From Pseudomonadota bacterium (GTDB lineage Bacteria; Pseudomonadota; Alphaproteobacteria; Kiloniellales; J153), in NCBI GenBank assembly GCA_022572105.1, contig JACZWN010000059.1, forward strand, positions 1 through 15,638: DNA of 15,638 nucleotides, given 5' to 3'. Made by a program: the position numbers and the translations under genes. Shown piece after piece: positions 6,885 through 13,218 of the stretch (position 1 is the stretch's first letter; each line of letters begins with the position of its first letter). A model generated the notes under the pieces. The model worked only from the letters and a program-made list of their open reading frames with translations. It had not been told where the DNA came from and made no database searches.

Positions 6885-8174
6885 GGCGCGGACGTCCTGC
6901 ACCCCGGATACTTCACCGCCGGGCTGGCCGAGACCGACCCGGAGATCGCCGCGGCCATCGACGACGAGCTGACCCGCCAGCGCGAGGTGGTCGAGCTCAT
7001 CGCCTCGGAGAACATCGTCAGCCGCGCCGTGCTCGAGGCCCAAGGCTCGGTGCTGACCAACAAGACCGTAGAGGGCTATCCGGGCGCGCGCTACCACGGC
7101 GGCGCGGTCAACGTCGACGCGGTCGAGCGCCTGGCCATCGCGCGCGCCGGCAAGCTGTTCGGCTGCCGCTTCGCCAACGTCCAGCCCCACTCCGGCAGCC
7201 AGGCCAACCAGGCGGTGTTCCAGGCCCTGCTCCAGCCCGGCGACGCGGTGCTCGGCATGGCGCTTTCGGCCGGCGGGCACCTGAGCCACGGCGCATCCTT
7301 CAACATGAGTGGCAGGCACTTCGCCGCCAGCCACTACGGCGTGCGCCGCCAGGACGGGCGCATCGACTACGACGCGGTCGCGCGCCTGGCCGAGGAGACC
7401 CGCCCGAAGCTGATCGTCGCCGGCGGCTCGTCCTATCCGCCGGCCATCGATTTCGCGCGGTTCCGCGCCGTCGCCGATGCGGTCGGCGCCACTCTGCTCG
7501 TGGACATGGCGCACTTTGCCGGGCTGGTGGCGGGCGGCGCGCATCCGAGCCCATTTCCTCACGCCCATGTGGTCACCACGACCACCTACAAGTCCCTGCG
7601 CGGGGCGCGCGGCGGGATCATCCTGGGCGACGATGAGGCGCTCATGAAGCGCATCGATGCGGCGATCTTCCCGGGCGTCCAGGGCAGCCCGCTGCTGCAC
7701 GGCCTCGCGGCCAAGGCGGCCTGCCTGGGCGAGGCCTTGAAACCCGCGTTCCGCGCTTATGCCGAGGCGGTACTGGCCAACGCCCGGGCGCTGGCGGCGA
7801 CGCTTATGGACAAGGGCTACGACGTGGTCTCGGGCGGCACCGACACGCCGATCGTGCTGGTCGACCTGCGCCGCCAGGGCCTCAAGGGCAACGCCGCCTC
7901 GGACAGCCTGGAGCGCGCCGGCATCCCCTGCAACAAGAACGCCGTGCCCTTCGATACCGAGAAGCCGACCGTGACCTCGGGTCTCAGGTTCGGTTCCTCG
8001 GCCGCGACCACGCGCGGCTTCGGGGTGGCGGAGTTCCGGCTCGTCGGTGCCAAGATCGTCCAGGTGCTCGACGGCTTGGCGCGCGATCCCACGGGCAACG
8101 GCGCCCTGGAGGCAGCGGTCTTCGTGGAGGTCCGCGAACTCACCGCGCGCTTCCCGATCTACGGTGCGGTGTAG
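6882..8174 (+). CDS. glyA: serine hydroxymethyltransferase family, alpha-methylserine-type active site
   Basis: The 430-residue PLP enzyme has the SHMT fold from end to end: 'ELIASENIVS', 'QPHSGSQAN', 'LLVDMAHFAGLVA', the PLP-binding K237 in 'TTTTYKSLRGARGG', and 'GLRFGSSAATTRGF' with the carboxylate-binding Arg. Three active-site positions differ from housekeeping SHMT. The motif 'NKYAEGYPGKRYYGG' reads 'NKTVEGYPGARYHGG' (Tyr to T62, Tyr to H72; catalytic E64 and Y71 kept), and the His before the PLP lysine is Y236. Thr at the first position is the hallmark I recall for alpha-methylserine hydroxymethyltransferase (D-alanine + 5,10-methylene-THF to 2-methylserine). That specificity is inferred; the family is certain. 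A database would probably label it glyA. The start is set by AAGGAG within an intergenic repeat. The next gene begins 2 bases after its stop. Confidence 0.92.
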   Translation: MGADVLHPGYFTAGLAETDPEIAAAIDDELTRQREVVELIASENIVSRAVLEAQGSVLTNKTVEGYPGARYHGGAVNVDAVERLAIARAGKLFGCRFANVQPHSGSQANQAVFQALLQPGDAVLGMALSAGGHLSHGASFNMSGRHFAASHYGVRRQDGRIDYDAVARLAEETRPKLIVAGGSSYPPAIDFARFRAVADAVGATLLVDMAHFAGLVAGGAHPSPFPHAHVVTTTTYKSLRGARGGIILGDDEALMKRIDAAIFPGVQGSPLLHGLAAKAACLGEALKPAFRAYAEAVLANARALAATLMDKGYDVVSGGTDTPIVLVDLRRQGLKGNAASDSLERAGIPCNKNAVPFDTEKPTVTSGLRFGSSAATTRGFGVAEFRLVGAKIVQVLDGLARDPTGNGALEAAVFVEVRELTARFPIYGAV

Positions 8175-8176
8175 GA

Positions 8177-8794
8177 ATGGCGCTTGCCGTCGACTTCTAC
8201 TACGGACTGGGCAGCCGGTACTCGTACCTGGCCTCGACCCAGCTCGACCGCATCGCGGCCGCAACCGGCTGCCGCTTCGACTGGCATCCGCTCAAGAGCG
8301 GCGCGCTCATGGAATTGCGCGGCGGCCATCCGTTCCGCGGGGAGCCGGCCTCCGGACAGTACGAATGGCCGTACCGCCGGCTCGACGCGGAAGCCTGGGC
8401 CGAGTACTACGGCGTGCCCTACCGGGAGCCAGTCGAGTTCCGGGTCGATCCCGCCTACCTCGCCGTGGCGGCGAGCGCGGCCAAGCGCCTGGGCGCGGTC
8501 GAGGCCTACAGCCGGCGCCTGTTCCAGGCGATCTTCGTCGAGGGCGGGGCGATCGCCGAGGCCGACCTGATCGGATTCGCCGCGGACGCGGGTCTGGACG
8601 CGCAAGCCTTCCGCACCCGCCTCGACGACCCGGCGACGGCCGAGTTGCACGAGGCCGCGTTGCAGGAAGCGCACCGCCGCGGCGCCTTCGGCGTGCCGAC
8701 CTTCTTCGTCGGGAAACGTCTGTTCTGGGGCAACGACCGACTGCCGCTGGTCGCGCATTTCATAAGGAAGGCGCGCGCGGGCGGGCCGGCGTGA
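8177..8794 (+). CDS. 2-hydroxychromene-2-carboxylate isomerase / kappa-GST-like thioredoxin-fold protein
   Basis: The 205-residue product is of the DsbA-like HCCA-isomerase/kappa-GST family. The N-terminal strand 'VDFYYGLGSRYSYLA' carries S13 at the glutathione-activating position, with Arg where the family usually has Pro ('SPYSYLA'). A helical insert follows, then 'FGVPTFFVGKRLFWGNDRL' with the cis-Pro loop and the conserved GxxxFWGxDRL end. There is no CxxC motif, so it is not a thiol oxidase of the Dsb type. Relatives use glutathione to isomerise or conjugate small molecules; no naphthalene-degradation genes are nearby, so the substrate is probably different. The start codon is 2 bases after the SHMT-like stop, which implies translational coupling. 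Confidence 0.87.
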   Translation: MALAVDFYYGLGSRYSYLASTQLDRIAAATGCRFDWHPLKSGALMELRGGHPFRGEPASGQYEWPYRRLDAEAWAEYYGVPYREPVEFRVDPAYLAVAASAAKRLGAVEAYSRRLFQAIFVEGGAIAEADLIGFAADAGLDAQAFRTRLDDPATAELHEAALQEAHRRGAFGVPTFFVGKRLFWGNDRLPLVAHFIRKARAGGPA

Positions 8795-8835
8795 CACCCC
8801 TTGGCTTTTCGGCCCGCGCCGGGTAACCCTGGGCC

Positions 8836-9996
8836 ATGACCGACGAGCCCGACCTCAAGCCCGAAACCCTGGCCGCCCACGGCGGGCGCACGCCCGATGC
8901 CGAGCGCGGCGACGTGGCGCCGCCGCTCCGGCCGTCCACCAATTACGCGCGCGACCAGGACTACCGGCAGATCGGCGGCCAGGGCGGCTACAGCCGCGCC
9001 GACAGCCCGAGCTACCCGGAAATCGAATCCCTGCTCGCCCGGCTCGAAGGCGGCGCGGGCGCGATGGTCTTCGCCTCGGGCATGGCCGCCGCCACGGCGG
9101 TGTGGCTGTCGCTGGCGCCCGGCGATCACGTGGTCCTGCCCAAGGTGGTCTATTGGGGCCTGCGCGACTGGTTGCTCCAGTTCGCCGCCAACTGGGGCCT
9201 CGGCGTCGATCTCTTCGACCAGGGCGACCCGGCGGCGCTGGCGCGGGCGCTCAAGCCCGGCGCGACCAAGCTGGTGTGGATCGAATCGCCGTGCAACCCG
9301 ACCTGGGACGTGATCGACATCGCCGCCGCCGCCGAGGCCGCGCATGGCGCCGGCGCGCTCCTGGCCGTCGACTCCACCGTGGCGACCCCGGTCCTGACCC
9401 AACCGATCGCGTTGGGCGCCGATCTCGTCTTTCACTCGGGCACCAAGTATCTGAACGGCCACGGCGACGTCATGGCCGGCGTTCTGGTCACCGCGCGCGC
9501 CGACGACTTCTGGGCCAAGCTGCGCGACAAACGCCACCGCGGCGGCGGCGTGCTCGGCGCCTTCGAGGCCTGGCTGCTGCAGCGCGGCCTGCGCACGCTC
9601 TACTTGCGGGTCGGGCGGGCGAGCGAGAGCGCGCTCGCCATCGCGCGCCACTTCGAGGGCCACCCCAAGCTCGCCGCCGTCCTCTATCCCGGCCTGGAGA
9701 GCCATCCCGGCCACGCGATCGCCAAGCGCCAGATGACGGGCGGCTTCGGCGGCATGCTGAGCCTGCGCATGAAGGGCGGGGCCGAGGGCGCGCTCGAGGT
9801 CGCCAGGCGCGTGCGGATCTTCGTGCGCGCCACCTCGCTGGGCGGGGTCGAGAGCCTGATCGAGCACCGTGCCAGCATCGAGGGCCCGACCAGCCCGGTG
9901 CCGGCCGACCTCCTGCGCCTGTCCATCGGCATCGAGGACCCGCAGGATCTGATCGCCGATCTGGAGCAGGCCCTGGCACGCGCCGCGGAAAACTAA
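8836..9996 (+). CDS. metC: cystathionine beta-lyase-family PLP enzyme
   Basis: The 386-residue product is of the Cys/Met-metabolism PLP family. It shows Y52-x-R54 ('GYSR', phosphate contacts from the neighbouring subunit), 'ASGMAA' (80-85), Y106 in 'VVYWGLRDW', 'ESPCNPTWDVIDI', D179 in 'AVDSTVATP', the PLP lysine K204 in 'HSGTKYLNGHGDV', and 'TSLGGVESLIEHRAS'. It fits the beta-lyase branch (C-S cleavage of cystathionine or related S-conjugates to a thiol, pyruvate and ammonia). Sequence alone does not separate that from gamma-lyase or other C-S lyase roles. It lies in an operon between glutathione-binding proteins, so a role on cysteine S-conjugates is as plausible as methionine synthesis. 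The spacing is 41 bases upstream and 14 downstream. Confidence 0.88.
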   Translation: MTDEPDLKPETLAAHGGRTPDAERGDVAPPLRPSTNYARDQDYRQIGGQGGYSRADSPSYPEIESLLARLEGGAGAMVFASGMAAATAVWLSLAPGDHVVLPKVVYWGLRDWLLQFAANWGLGVDLFDQGDPAALARALKPGATKLVWIESPCNPTWDVIDIAAAAEAAHGAGALLAVDSTVATPVLTQPIALGADLVFHSGTKYLNGHGDVMAGVLVTARADDFWAKLRDKRHRGGGVLGAFEAWLLQRGLRTLYLRVGRASESALAIARHFEGHPKLAAVLYPGLESHPGHAIAKRQMTGGFGGMLSLRMKGGAEGALEVARRVRIFVRATSLGGVESLIEHRASIEGPTSPVPADLLRLSIGIEDPQDLIADLEQALARAAEN

Positions 9997-10010
9997 CGGG
10001 GAGAGCCTTC

Positions 10011-10664
10011 GTGACCATCGAGTTCTACACCTGGAGCACGCCCAACGGGCGCAAGATCTCCATCGCCCTCGAAGAGATGGAGCTGGCCTACGACGTCCAT
10101 CCGATCAACATCGGCCAGGACGAGCAGTTCGCGCCCGAGTTCGTGGCGATCAGCCCGAGCGGCATGATCCCGGCGATCGTCGACCCCGAGGGACCCGACG
10201 GTCAGCCGATCGGCGTCTTCGAGACCGGCGCGATCCTGCTCTATCTGGCACGCAAGACCGGCCGCTTCCTGCCCGAGGCGCCGCGCGCCCGCGGCCTGGT
10301 GGAACAGTGGCTGATGTGGCAGATGGGCAACTTCGGGCCGACGCTGGGGCAGCTGCACCACTTCCGCCGCTTCAACCCGGGTAAGGCGCCCTACGCCACC
10401 GAGCGCTTCAGCGAGAAGGCGCAGCGGTTCTATAGGGTGCTCGACACGCGCCTTTCCGAGGTCGAGTACCTGGCCGGCGCGTACTCCATCGCCGACATGG
10501 CGACGCTGCCGTGGGCGGCGCGCCATCCCTGGCAGGGCATCTCGTTGCCCGATTACCCGAACGTGAAGCGCTGGTACGACGCCTTGGCCGCGCGCCCGGC
10601 GGTCAACCGCGGCATGGAGGTGCCCGAAGGCAAGCCCTCGGGCTGGACGCCTCCCGATTCCTAA
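10011..10664 (+). CDS. Nu-class glutathione S-transferase (YfcG/YghU type), copy 2
   Basis: The 217-residue product uses a GTG start at 10011, preceded by GGGGAGAG at a good distance. An in-frame extension far upstream exists but runs antisense-like through the metC frame and is not real. The N-terminus 'VTIEFYTWSTPNGRKI' carries the Nu-class 'TPNG' glutathione motif, 'ETGAILLYLARKTGRFLPE' follows, and the C-terminal domain has 'GPTLGQLHHF' and 'YSIADMATLPW'. Activity is expected to be glutathione-dependent disulfide reduction or conjugation. It closes the operon, which is therefore bracketed by two related GSTs. A short hairpin (ACTCG-GG-CGAGT, 10690-10701) follows the stop without a T-run. 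Confidence 0.92.
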   Translation: MTIEFYTWSTPNGRKISIALEEMELAYDVHPINIGQDEQFAPEFVAISPSGMIPAIVDPEGPDGQPIGVFETGAILLYLARKTGRFLPEAPRARGLVEQWLMWQMGNFGPTLGQLHHFRRFNPGKAPYATERFSEKAQRFYRVLDTRLSEVEYLAGAYSIADMATLPWAARHPWQGISLPDYPNVKRWYDALAARPAVNRGMEVPEGKPSGWTPPDS

Positions 10665-10716
10665 AGAACCGGGTCATGGGGCTCGGATCACTCGGGCGAG
10701 TCCGGAAGCGACCGGG

Positions 10717-10935
10717 TCAAACGGCGGCCCGAGAGCCGCCCTTGAGCTCGGCGGGGAAGGCAACCACCGCGTTCGCCGCGCCGCCCGTGCCCTGGAGCAG
10801 GTTTTGCAGCTCCTGACGGCAGCGCTCGAGCCCGGTGATCTCGCGCTTATCCTCCCGATCGTAGACCTCGATGCAGCTCAACTTGATCTCGACCAGATCG
10901 ATCAAGGTCTCGATGACGCGCTTGGACAAAGACAT
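10717..10935 (-). CDS. small protein of unknown function (72 aa)
   Basis: The product starts 'MSLSKRVIETLIDLVEIKLS' and continues 'CIEVYDREDKREITGLERCRQ', an amphipathic, highly charged helical pattern, with a Gly/Ala-rich tail. I do not recognise the family. The ATG at 10935 is preferred because AGAGGG lies five bases upstream; the frame stays open further upstream only through AT-rich non-coding-looking sequence. It has no signal peptide or membrane segment. It is transcribed against the GST operon, its stop 52 bases from the GST stop, and diverges from the gene at 11209. The clean ribosome-binding site and alphaproteobacterial codon use support a real gene. Confidence 0.65.
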   Translation of the reverse strand: MSLSKRVIETLIDLVEIKLSCIEVYDREDKREITGLERCRQELQNLLQGTGGAANAVVAFPAELKGGSRAAV

Positions 10936-11003
10936 TGTACCCTCTTTTTTCGAACGTTTCGTTGCCCCGAGCTTGCGCGACATATTTTTAAAATTGCATG
11001 AAT

Positions 11004-11037
11004 GGGAGCGGCCGATTCCGGCCTTCCCAAGATTTTT
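11004..11037 (+). terminator. candidate intrinsic terminator (plus strand)
   Basis: GGGA-gc-GGCCG, loop ATTC, CGGCC-t-TCCC, then AAGA and seven T. The nine-pair stem with a small bulge and a real T-run make this the best intrinsic terminator in the window. It would stop plus-strand RNA reading through from the GST operon, after passing antisense to the 72-aa gene. Confidence 0.45.
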
Positions 11038-11095
11038 TTGTCGCGCGGAAGTTCTTAATTTCGTTAAGGAATTTCGTCCCGTCACGGCGGCGCGT

Positions 11096-11110
11096 TTAAC
11101 ACGGTCTTAA
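11096..11110. promoter_or_regulatory. CtrA-type full site TTAA-N7-TTAA
   Basis: TTAACACGGTCTTAA matches the CtrA consensus (TTAA, seven bases, TTAA). It lies 98 bases before the gene at 11209 and 160 bases before the divergent gene ending at 10717. CtrA is the conserved alphaproteobacterial cell-cycle and motility regulator. Binding is inferred from the match alone. Confidence 0.45.
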
Positions 11111-11208
11111 AGGGGCCGACGTTAAACTCGCGGCGTGACCGATGCGCGCCGCCCGCACGCGACCGGCCGATTAGCGAGGACCCCGATTAGAGAGGACAAG
11201 GGCCAGCC

Positions 11209-11571
11209 ATGCGACCGTTCGACGCCCTGGCGCCGCATTCCGAGATCGTCGTCTCGACCGGGACGCCGAAGCACGACCGGCGCCTGAGCGACAAGATCCT
11301 GGCCGCCTTCGGCCACGCCTACGCCGAGGGCGCGCTGGGCGTGGCCGCGGTGCTGCGCCGGGCGCTCGAGGAGGTGGAGGGGGCCCTCCACGGCGCGCCC
11401 GCGGAACGGCGCGCCGGTGGCGCGCTGGTCCAGGCCGACCTCTGGGTCGCGTACGTCGATTCGCGCGACGCCTTCAGACGGGCCTCCGCGGCACAAACGC
11501 CCGATCCCGAGGCGCTCGAGCAGGCGCGCGCCGAGATGATGGATGCCTACAAGCGCTGGAGCTACGGCTGA
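11209..11571 (+). CDS. hypothetical protein, 120 aa
   Basis: I do not recognise this family. The product begins 'MRPFDALAPHSEIVVSTGTP' and is mainly helical: 'LSDKILAAFGHAYAEGALGVAAVLRRALEEVEGAL', then 'LVQADLWVAYVDSRDAFRRA' and a final helix ending 'DAYKRWSYG'. There is no signal peptide, membrane segment or cysteine. Codon use matches the neighbours, and AGGACAAGGG precedes the ATG. It stands between the CtrA-type site and the tRNA-Ser promoter and appears to be transcribed alone. A soluble cytoplasmic protein is the most that can be inferred. Confidence 0.7.
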   Translation: MRPFDALAPHSEIVVSTGTPKHDRRLSDKILAAFGHAYAEGALGVAAVLRRALEEVEGALHGAPAERRAGGALVQADLWVAYVDSRDAFRRASAAQTPDPEALEQARAEMMDAYKRWSYG

Positions 11572-11578
11572 GCCGCCG

Positions 11579-11608
11579 TTGACAGCCCGGCGATGGGGCG
11601 GCTAGAAG
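11579..11608 (+). promoter_or_regulatory. sigma-70 type promoter of tRNA-Ser
   Basis: A consensus -35 TTGACA (11579-11584) is followed, after 18 bases, by TAGAAG (11603-11608) as -10. The predicted start of transcription is about 35 bases before the mature tRNA. A strong -35 with a weak -10 directly before a tRNA is typical of stable-RNA promoters in alphaproteobacteria. Confidence 0.7.
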
Positions 11609-11651
11609 AGCCGTTCCGGCGGGCCTATCTACAGATGGACGCCGCGCTTGC

Positions 11652-11742
11652 GGAGAGGTGGCCGAGTGGCTGAAGGCGCTCCCCTGCTAAGGGAGTATGG
11701 GTTAACCGCCCATCGTGGGTTCGAATCCCACCCTCTCCGCCA
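11652..11742 (+). tRNA. tRNA-Ser (anticodon GCU)
   Basis: The acceptor stem is GGAGAGG (11652-11658) with CCTCTCC (11732-11738), followed by discriminator G and an encoded CCA (11740-11742). The anticodon arm is CTCCC-CTGCTAA-GGGAG, giving anticodon GCT for AGC/AGU serine codons. The long variable arm expected of a serine tRNA is present, and the T arm is GTGGG-TTCGAAT-CCCAC. All stems pair, so the gene looks functional. Confidence 0.97.
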
Positions 11743-11743
11743 C

Positions 11744-11848
11744 CCTACGCCTTCGGCTTCGGGTGGCAGGCCACCCTTGTGGGCTGGCGCCCGAAGGCGC
11801 TTAGGCGTAGGAGTGTCTCCCGAAGCTCCGGTAGGAGCGTAGGGAGAC
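11744..11848 (+). repeat. nested hairpins between tRNA-Ser and the GIY-YIG gene
   Basis: An outer pair CCTACGCC (11744-11751) / GGCGTAGG (11804-11811) starts one base after the tRNA CCA. It encloses the perfect palindrome GGGTGGCAGGCCACCC (11761-11776) and the pair GCCTTCGG (11749-11756) / CCGAAGGC (11791-11798). A second hairpin at 11815-11848 is GTCTCCC-gaa-GCTCC-ggta-GGAGC-gta-GGGAGAC, twelve pairs with a symmetric internal loop. Its 3' arm holds the only purine-rich Shine-Dalgarno-like sequence before the next ATG. Confidence 0.7.
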
Positions 11849-11858
11849 GATCGCTCGC

Positions 11859-12095
11859 ATGTGGTACGTGTATTTCCTTCGCCTTCGTAACGGCGATATT
11901 TACGTCGGGTCGACAGGCGATCTTCGACGCAGGGTTGCTTCCCACGGGCGGGGCCAGGTGGCGTCAACAAAAGAGCGCCTGCCCGCCGCCTTGACATCCT
12001 ACGTCGCCGTACAGACCGAAGGGACCGCACGTGAACTCGAACGGTACTTCAAATCCGGATCGGGCAAGGCCTTCGCCAACAAGCGCTTTTGGTAA
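11859..12095 (+). CDS. GIY-YIG family nuclease (small, UvrC-N-terminal-like)
   Basis: The 78-residue product is a single GIY-YIG domain: Y3-V-Y and 'DIYVGST' (13-19) form the two halves of the motif, Arg residues at 23-25 follow, and 'ARELERYFKSGSG' carries the likely catalytic Glu. The length suits the stand-alone YhbQ/COG2827-type family, whose cellular role is poorly defined. The 'MWYVYFLRLRNGDIY' start is typical, so ATG 11859 is sound. The nearest Shine-Dalgarno-like GGGAG is 12 bases upstream, in the 3' arm of a strong hairpin, so translation may be damped. It lies directly downstream of tRNA-Ser, in the same direction. Confidence 0.88.
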   Translation: MWYVYFLRLRNGDIYVGSTGDLRRRVASHGRGQVASTKERLPAALTSYVAVQTEGTARELERYFKSGSGKAFANKRFW

Positions 12096-12262
12096 GTGTG
12101 TGCCATAAGTCTTCGCTATGGTCTTGGGAGTGGACGCCCTCCACCAACCTTCACCGATTTCTTGAAAACGGGGACACGCGGTCTTTCGCGCGGGTGTAAA
12201 CTGCTCGCGCAATCGGGTCCGGCCTGGCGTGCCGGAGCCTTTGGGCGAGGGGAGGCACCGCC

Positions 12263-13030
12263 ATGCTGGGCGCCATTGCCGGCGACATCGTGGGCTCGAT
12301 CTACGAGCACGCCAATATCAAGACCAAGGACTTCCCGCTGTTCGGACCGGGCTGTCGCTTCACCGACGACACGGTGCTCAGCGTCGCGGTCGCCGACTGT
12401 TTGCTGAACGAGGGCGATTTCGCCCAGACCCTGCGCGCTTATACCCGGGCGCACCCGCGGCGCGGCTACGGCGCCATGTTTCGGCGCTGGGCGCTAAGCG
12501 ACGACCTGCCGGCCTACGGCTCCTGGGGCAACGGTTCGGCCATGCGCGTCGGCCCGGTCGGCTTCGCCGCGCGTCACGAGGACGAGGCGCTCGCGCTCGC
12601 CGCGCGCTCGTCCGCGGTCAGCCACGACCACCCGGACGCGGTCGCCGGCGCCCAGGCCGTGGCGCTGGCGATCTACTTGGCGCGCCAGGGCCGGGACCGG
12701 GCGGCGATCCGGGCCGGGATCGCGGCGCGCTTCGGCTACGACCTCACCGAGAACGTGGCCAAGATCCGGGCGCGCTATACCTTCGACGTCTCGGCCGCCG
12801 GCACCGTGCCGCCCGCGCTGATTTGCGCCCTCGAGGCCGAGGACTTCGAGGACGCCCTGCGCAACGCGGTCTCCATCGGCGGCGACACGGACACCGTGGC
12901 CTGCATCGCCGGCGGCCTGGCCGAGGCGCTCTTTGGCCTGCCCGAGGAGATCGCGGCGCCGGCGCGCGCCTACCTCACCGACGACCTTGAAGCCGTGGTC
13001 GCGCGGTTCCACGAGACCTACGGGGCGTGA
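12263..13030 (+). CDS. ADP-ribosylglycohydrolase (DraG/ARH family)
   Basis: The 255-residue product starts 'MLGAIAGDIVGSIYE' and has the binuclear-metal motifs of the family: 'FTDDT' (33-37) and 'GGDTDT' (206-211), with 'NGSAMR' (90-95) and 'SHDHPDAVAGAQ' (120-131) between them. Family members remove ADP-ribose from proteins, nucleic acids or small molecules using two Mg ions; the target is unknown. It is compact, has no signal peptide and is probably cytoplasmic. GGGGAGG lies 8 bases before the ATG. No ADP-ribosyltransferase and no nitrogenase genes are nearby, so it is not recognisably part of a DraT/DraG pair. The gene appears monocistronic and precedes the thiamin operon. Confidence 0.9.
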   Translation: MLGAIAGDIVGSIYEHANIKTKDFPLFGPGCRFTDDTVLSVAVADCLLNEGDFAQTLRAYTRAHPRRGYGAMFRRWALSDDLPAYGSWGNGSAMRVGPVGFAARHEDEALALAARSSAVSHDHPDAVAGAQAVALAIYLARQGRDRAAIRAGIAARFGYDLTENVAKIRARYTFDVSAAGTVPPALICALEAEDFEDALRNAVSIGGDTDTVACIAGGLAEALFGLPEEIAAPARAYLTDDLEAVVARFHETYGA

Positions 13031-13098
13031 CCGGCCCGAAGGTGACGGGTGCTCGGTTCCGTGATTGGGCGACCCTGGCTCTCCAACGCGCTGGCCAC

Positions 13099-13126
13099 TT
13101 GCCATCCCCGTGATGTACACTATCTG
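13099..13126 (+). promoter_or_regulatory. putative promoter of the thiOSG operon
   Basis: TTGCCA (13099-13104), a 16-base spacer and TATCTG (13121-13126) place the transcription start near 13133, just where the riboswitch begins. The position supports the call; the boxes alone would be weak. Confidence 0.5.
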
Positions 13127-13132
13127 ACAACC

Positions 13133-13214
13133 TAGGCTTGGGGTGCCGGTTCGTCTGGCCGGCTGAGAGCACACCCGTCGAACCTGATCTGGGTCATGCC
13201 AGCGAAGGGAGCCG
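13133..13214 (+). ncRNA. TPP riboswitch (THI element)
   Basis: The aptamer core is clear: GGGGTGCC (13140-13147), GGCTGAGA (13161-13168), ACCCGTCGAACCTGATC (13173-13189) and GGGTCATGCCAGCGAAGGGA (13191-13210). P1 can form between GGCTT (13135-13139) and GAGCC-type bases at 13209-13213. The 3' strand of P1 contains the Shine-Dalgarno sequence of thiO (GAAGGGAG, 13204-13211), so TPP binding should hide it and block translation directly. No separate expression platform or terminator is visible. Confidence 0.95.
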
Positions 13215-13218
13215 TGCC

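Larger units (their letters stand above)
10936..11208. promoter_or_regulatory. AT-rich divergent intergenic region with TTAA elements
   Basis: This 273-bp region between two divergent small genes is clearly AT-richer than the rest of the window. It holds a terminator-like hairpin (11004-11037), paired TTAA boxes CTTAA-TTTCG-TTAAG (11054-11068), a TTAA-N7-TTAA site (11096-11110) and an inverted repeat GTTTAAC/GTTAAAC (11094-11100 and 11121-11127). Promoters for both flanking genes must lie here. Confidence 0.55.

Noticed and set aside
8506..9867. 453-residue minus-strand open frame
   Set aside because: Antisense to two well-supported enzymes, with composition typical of a GC-rich shadow frame.
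10936..11085. Longer start for the 72-aa gene
   Set aside because: The upstream part is AT-rich, contains the terminator-like hairpin, and the internal ATG has a good ribosome-binding site.
11629..12030. 133-residue minus-strand frame over tRNA-Ser
   Set aside because: It is the reverse translation of the tRNA, a well-known kind of spurious gene call.
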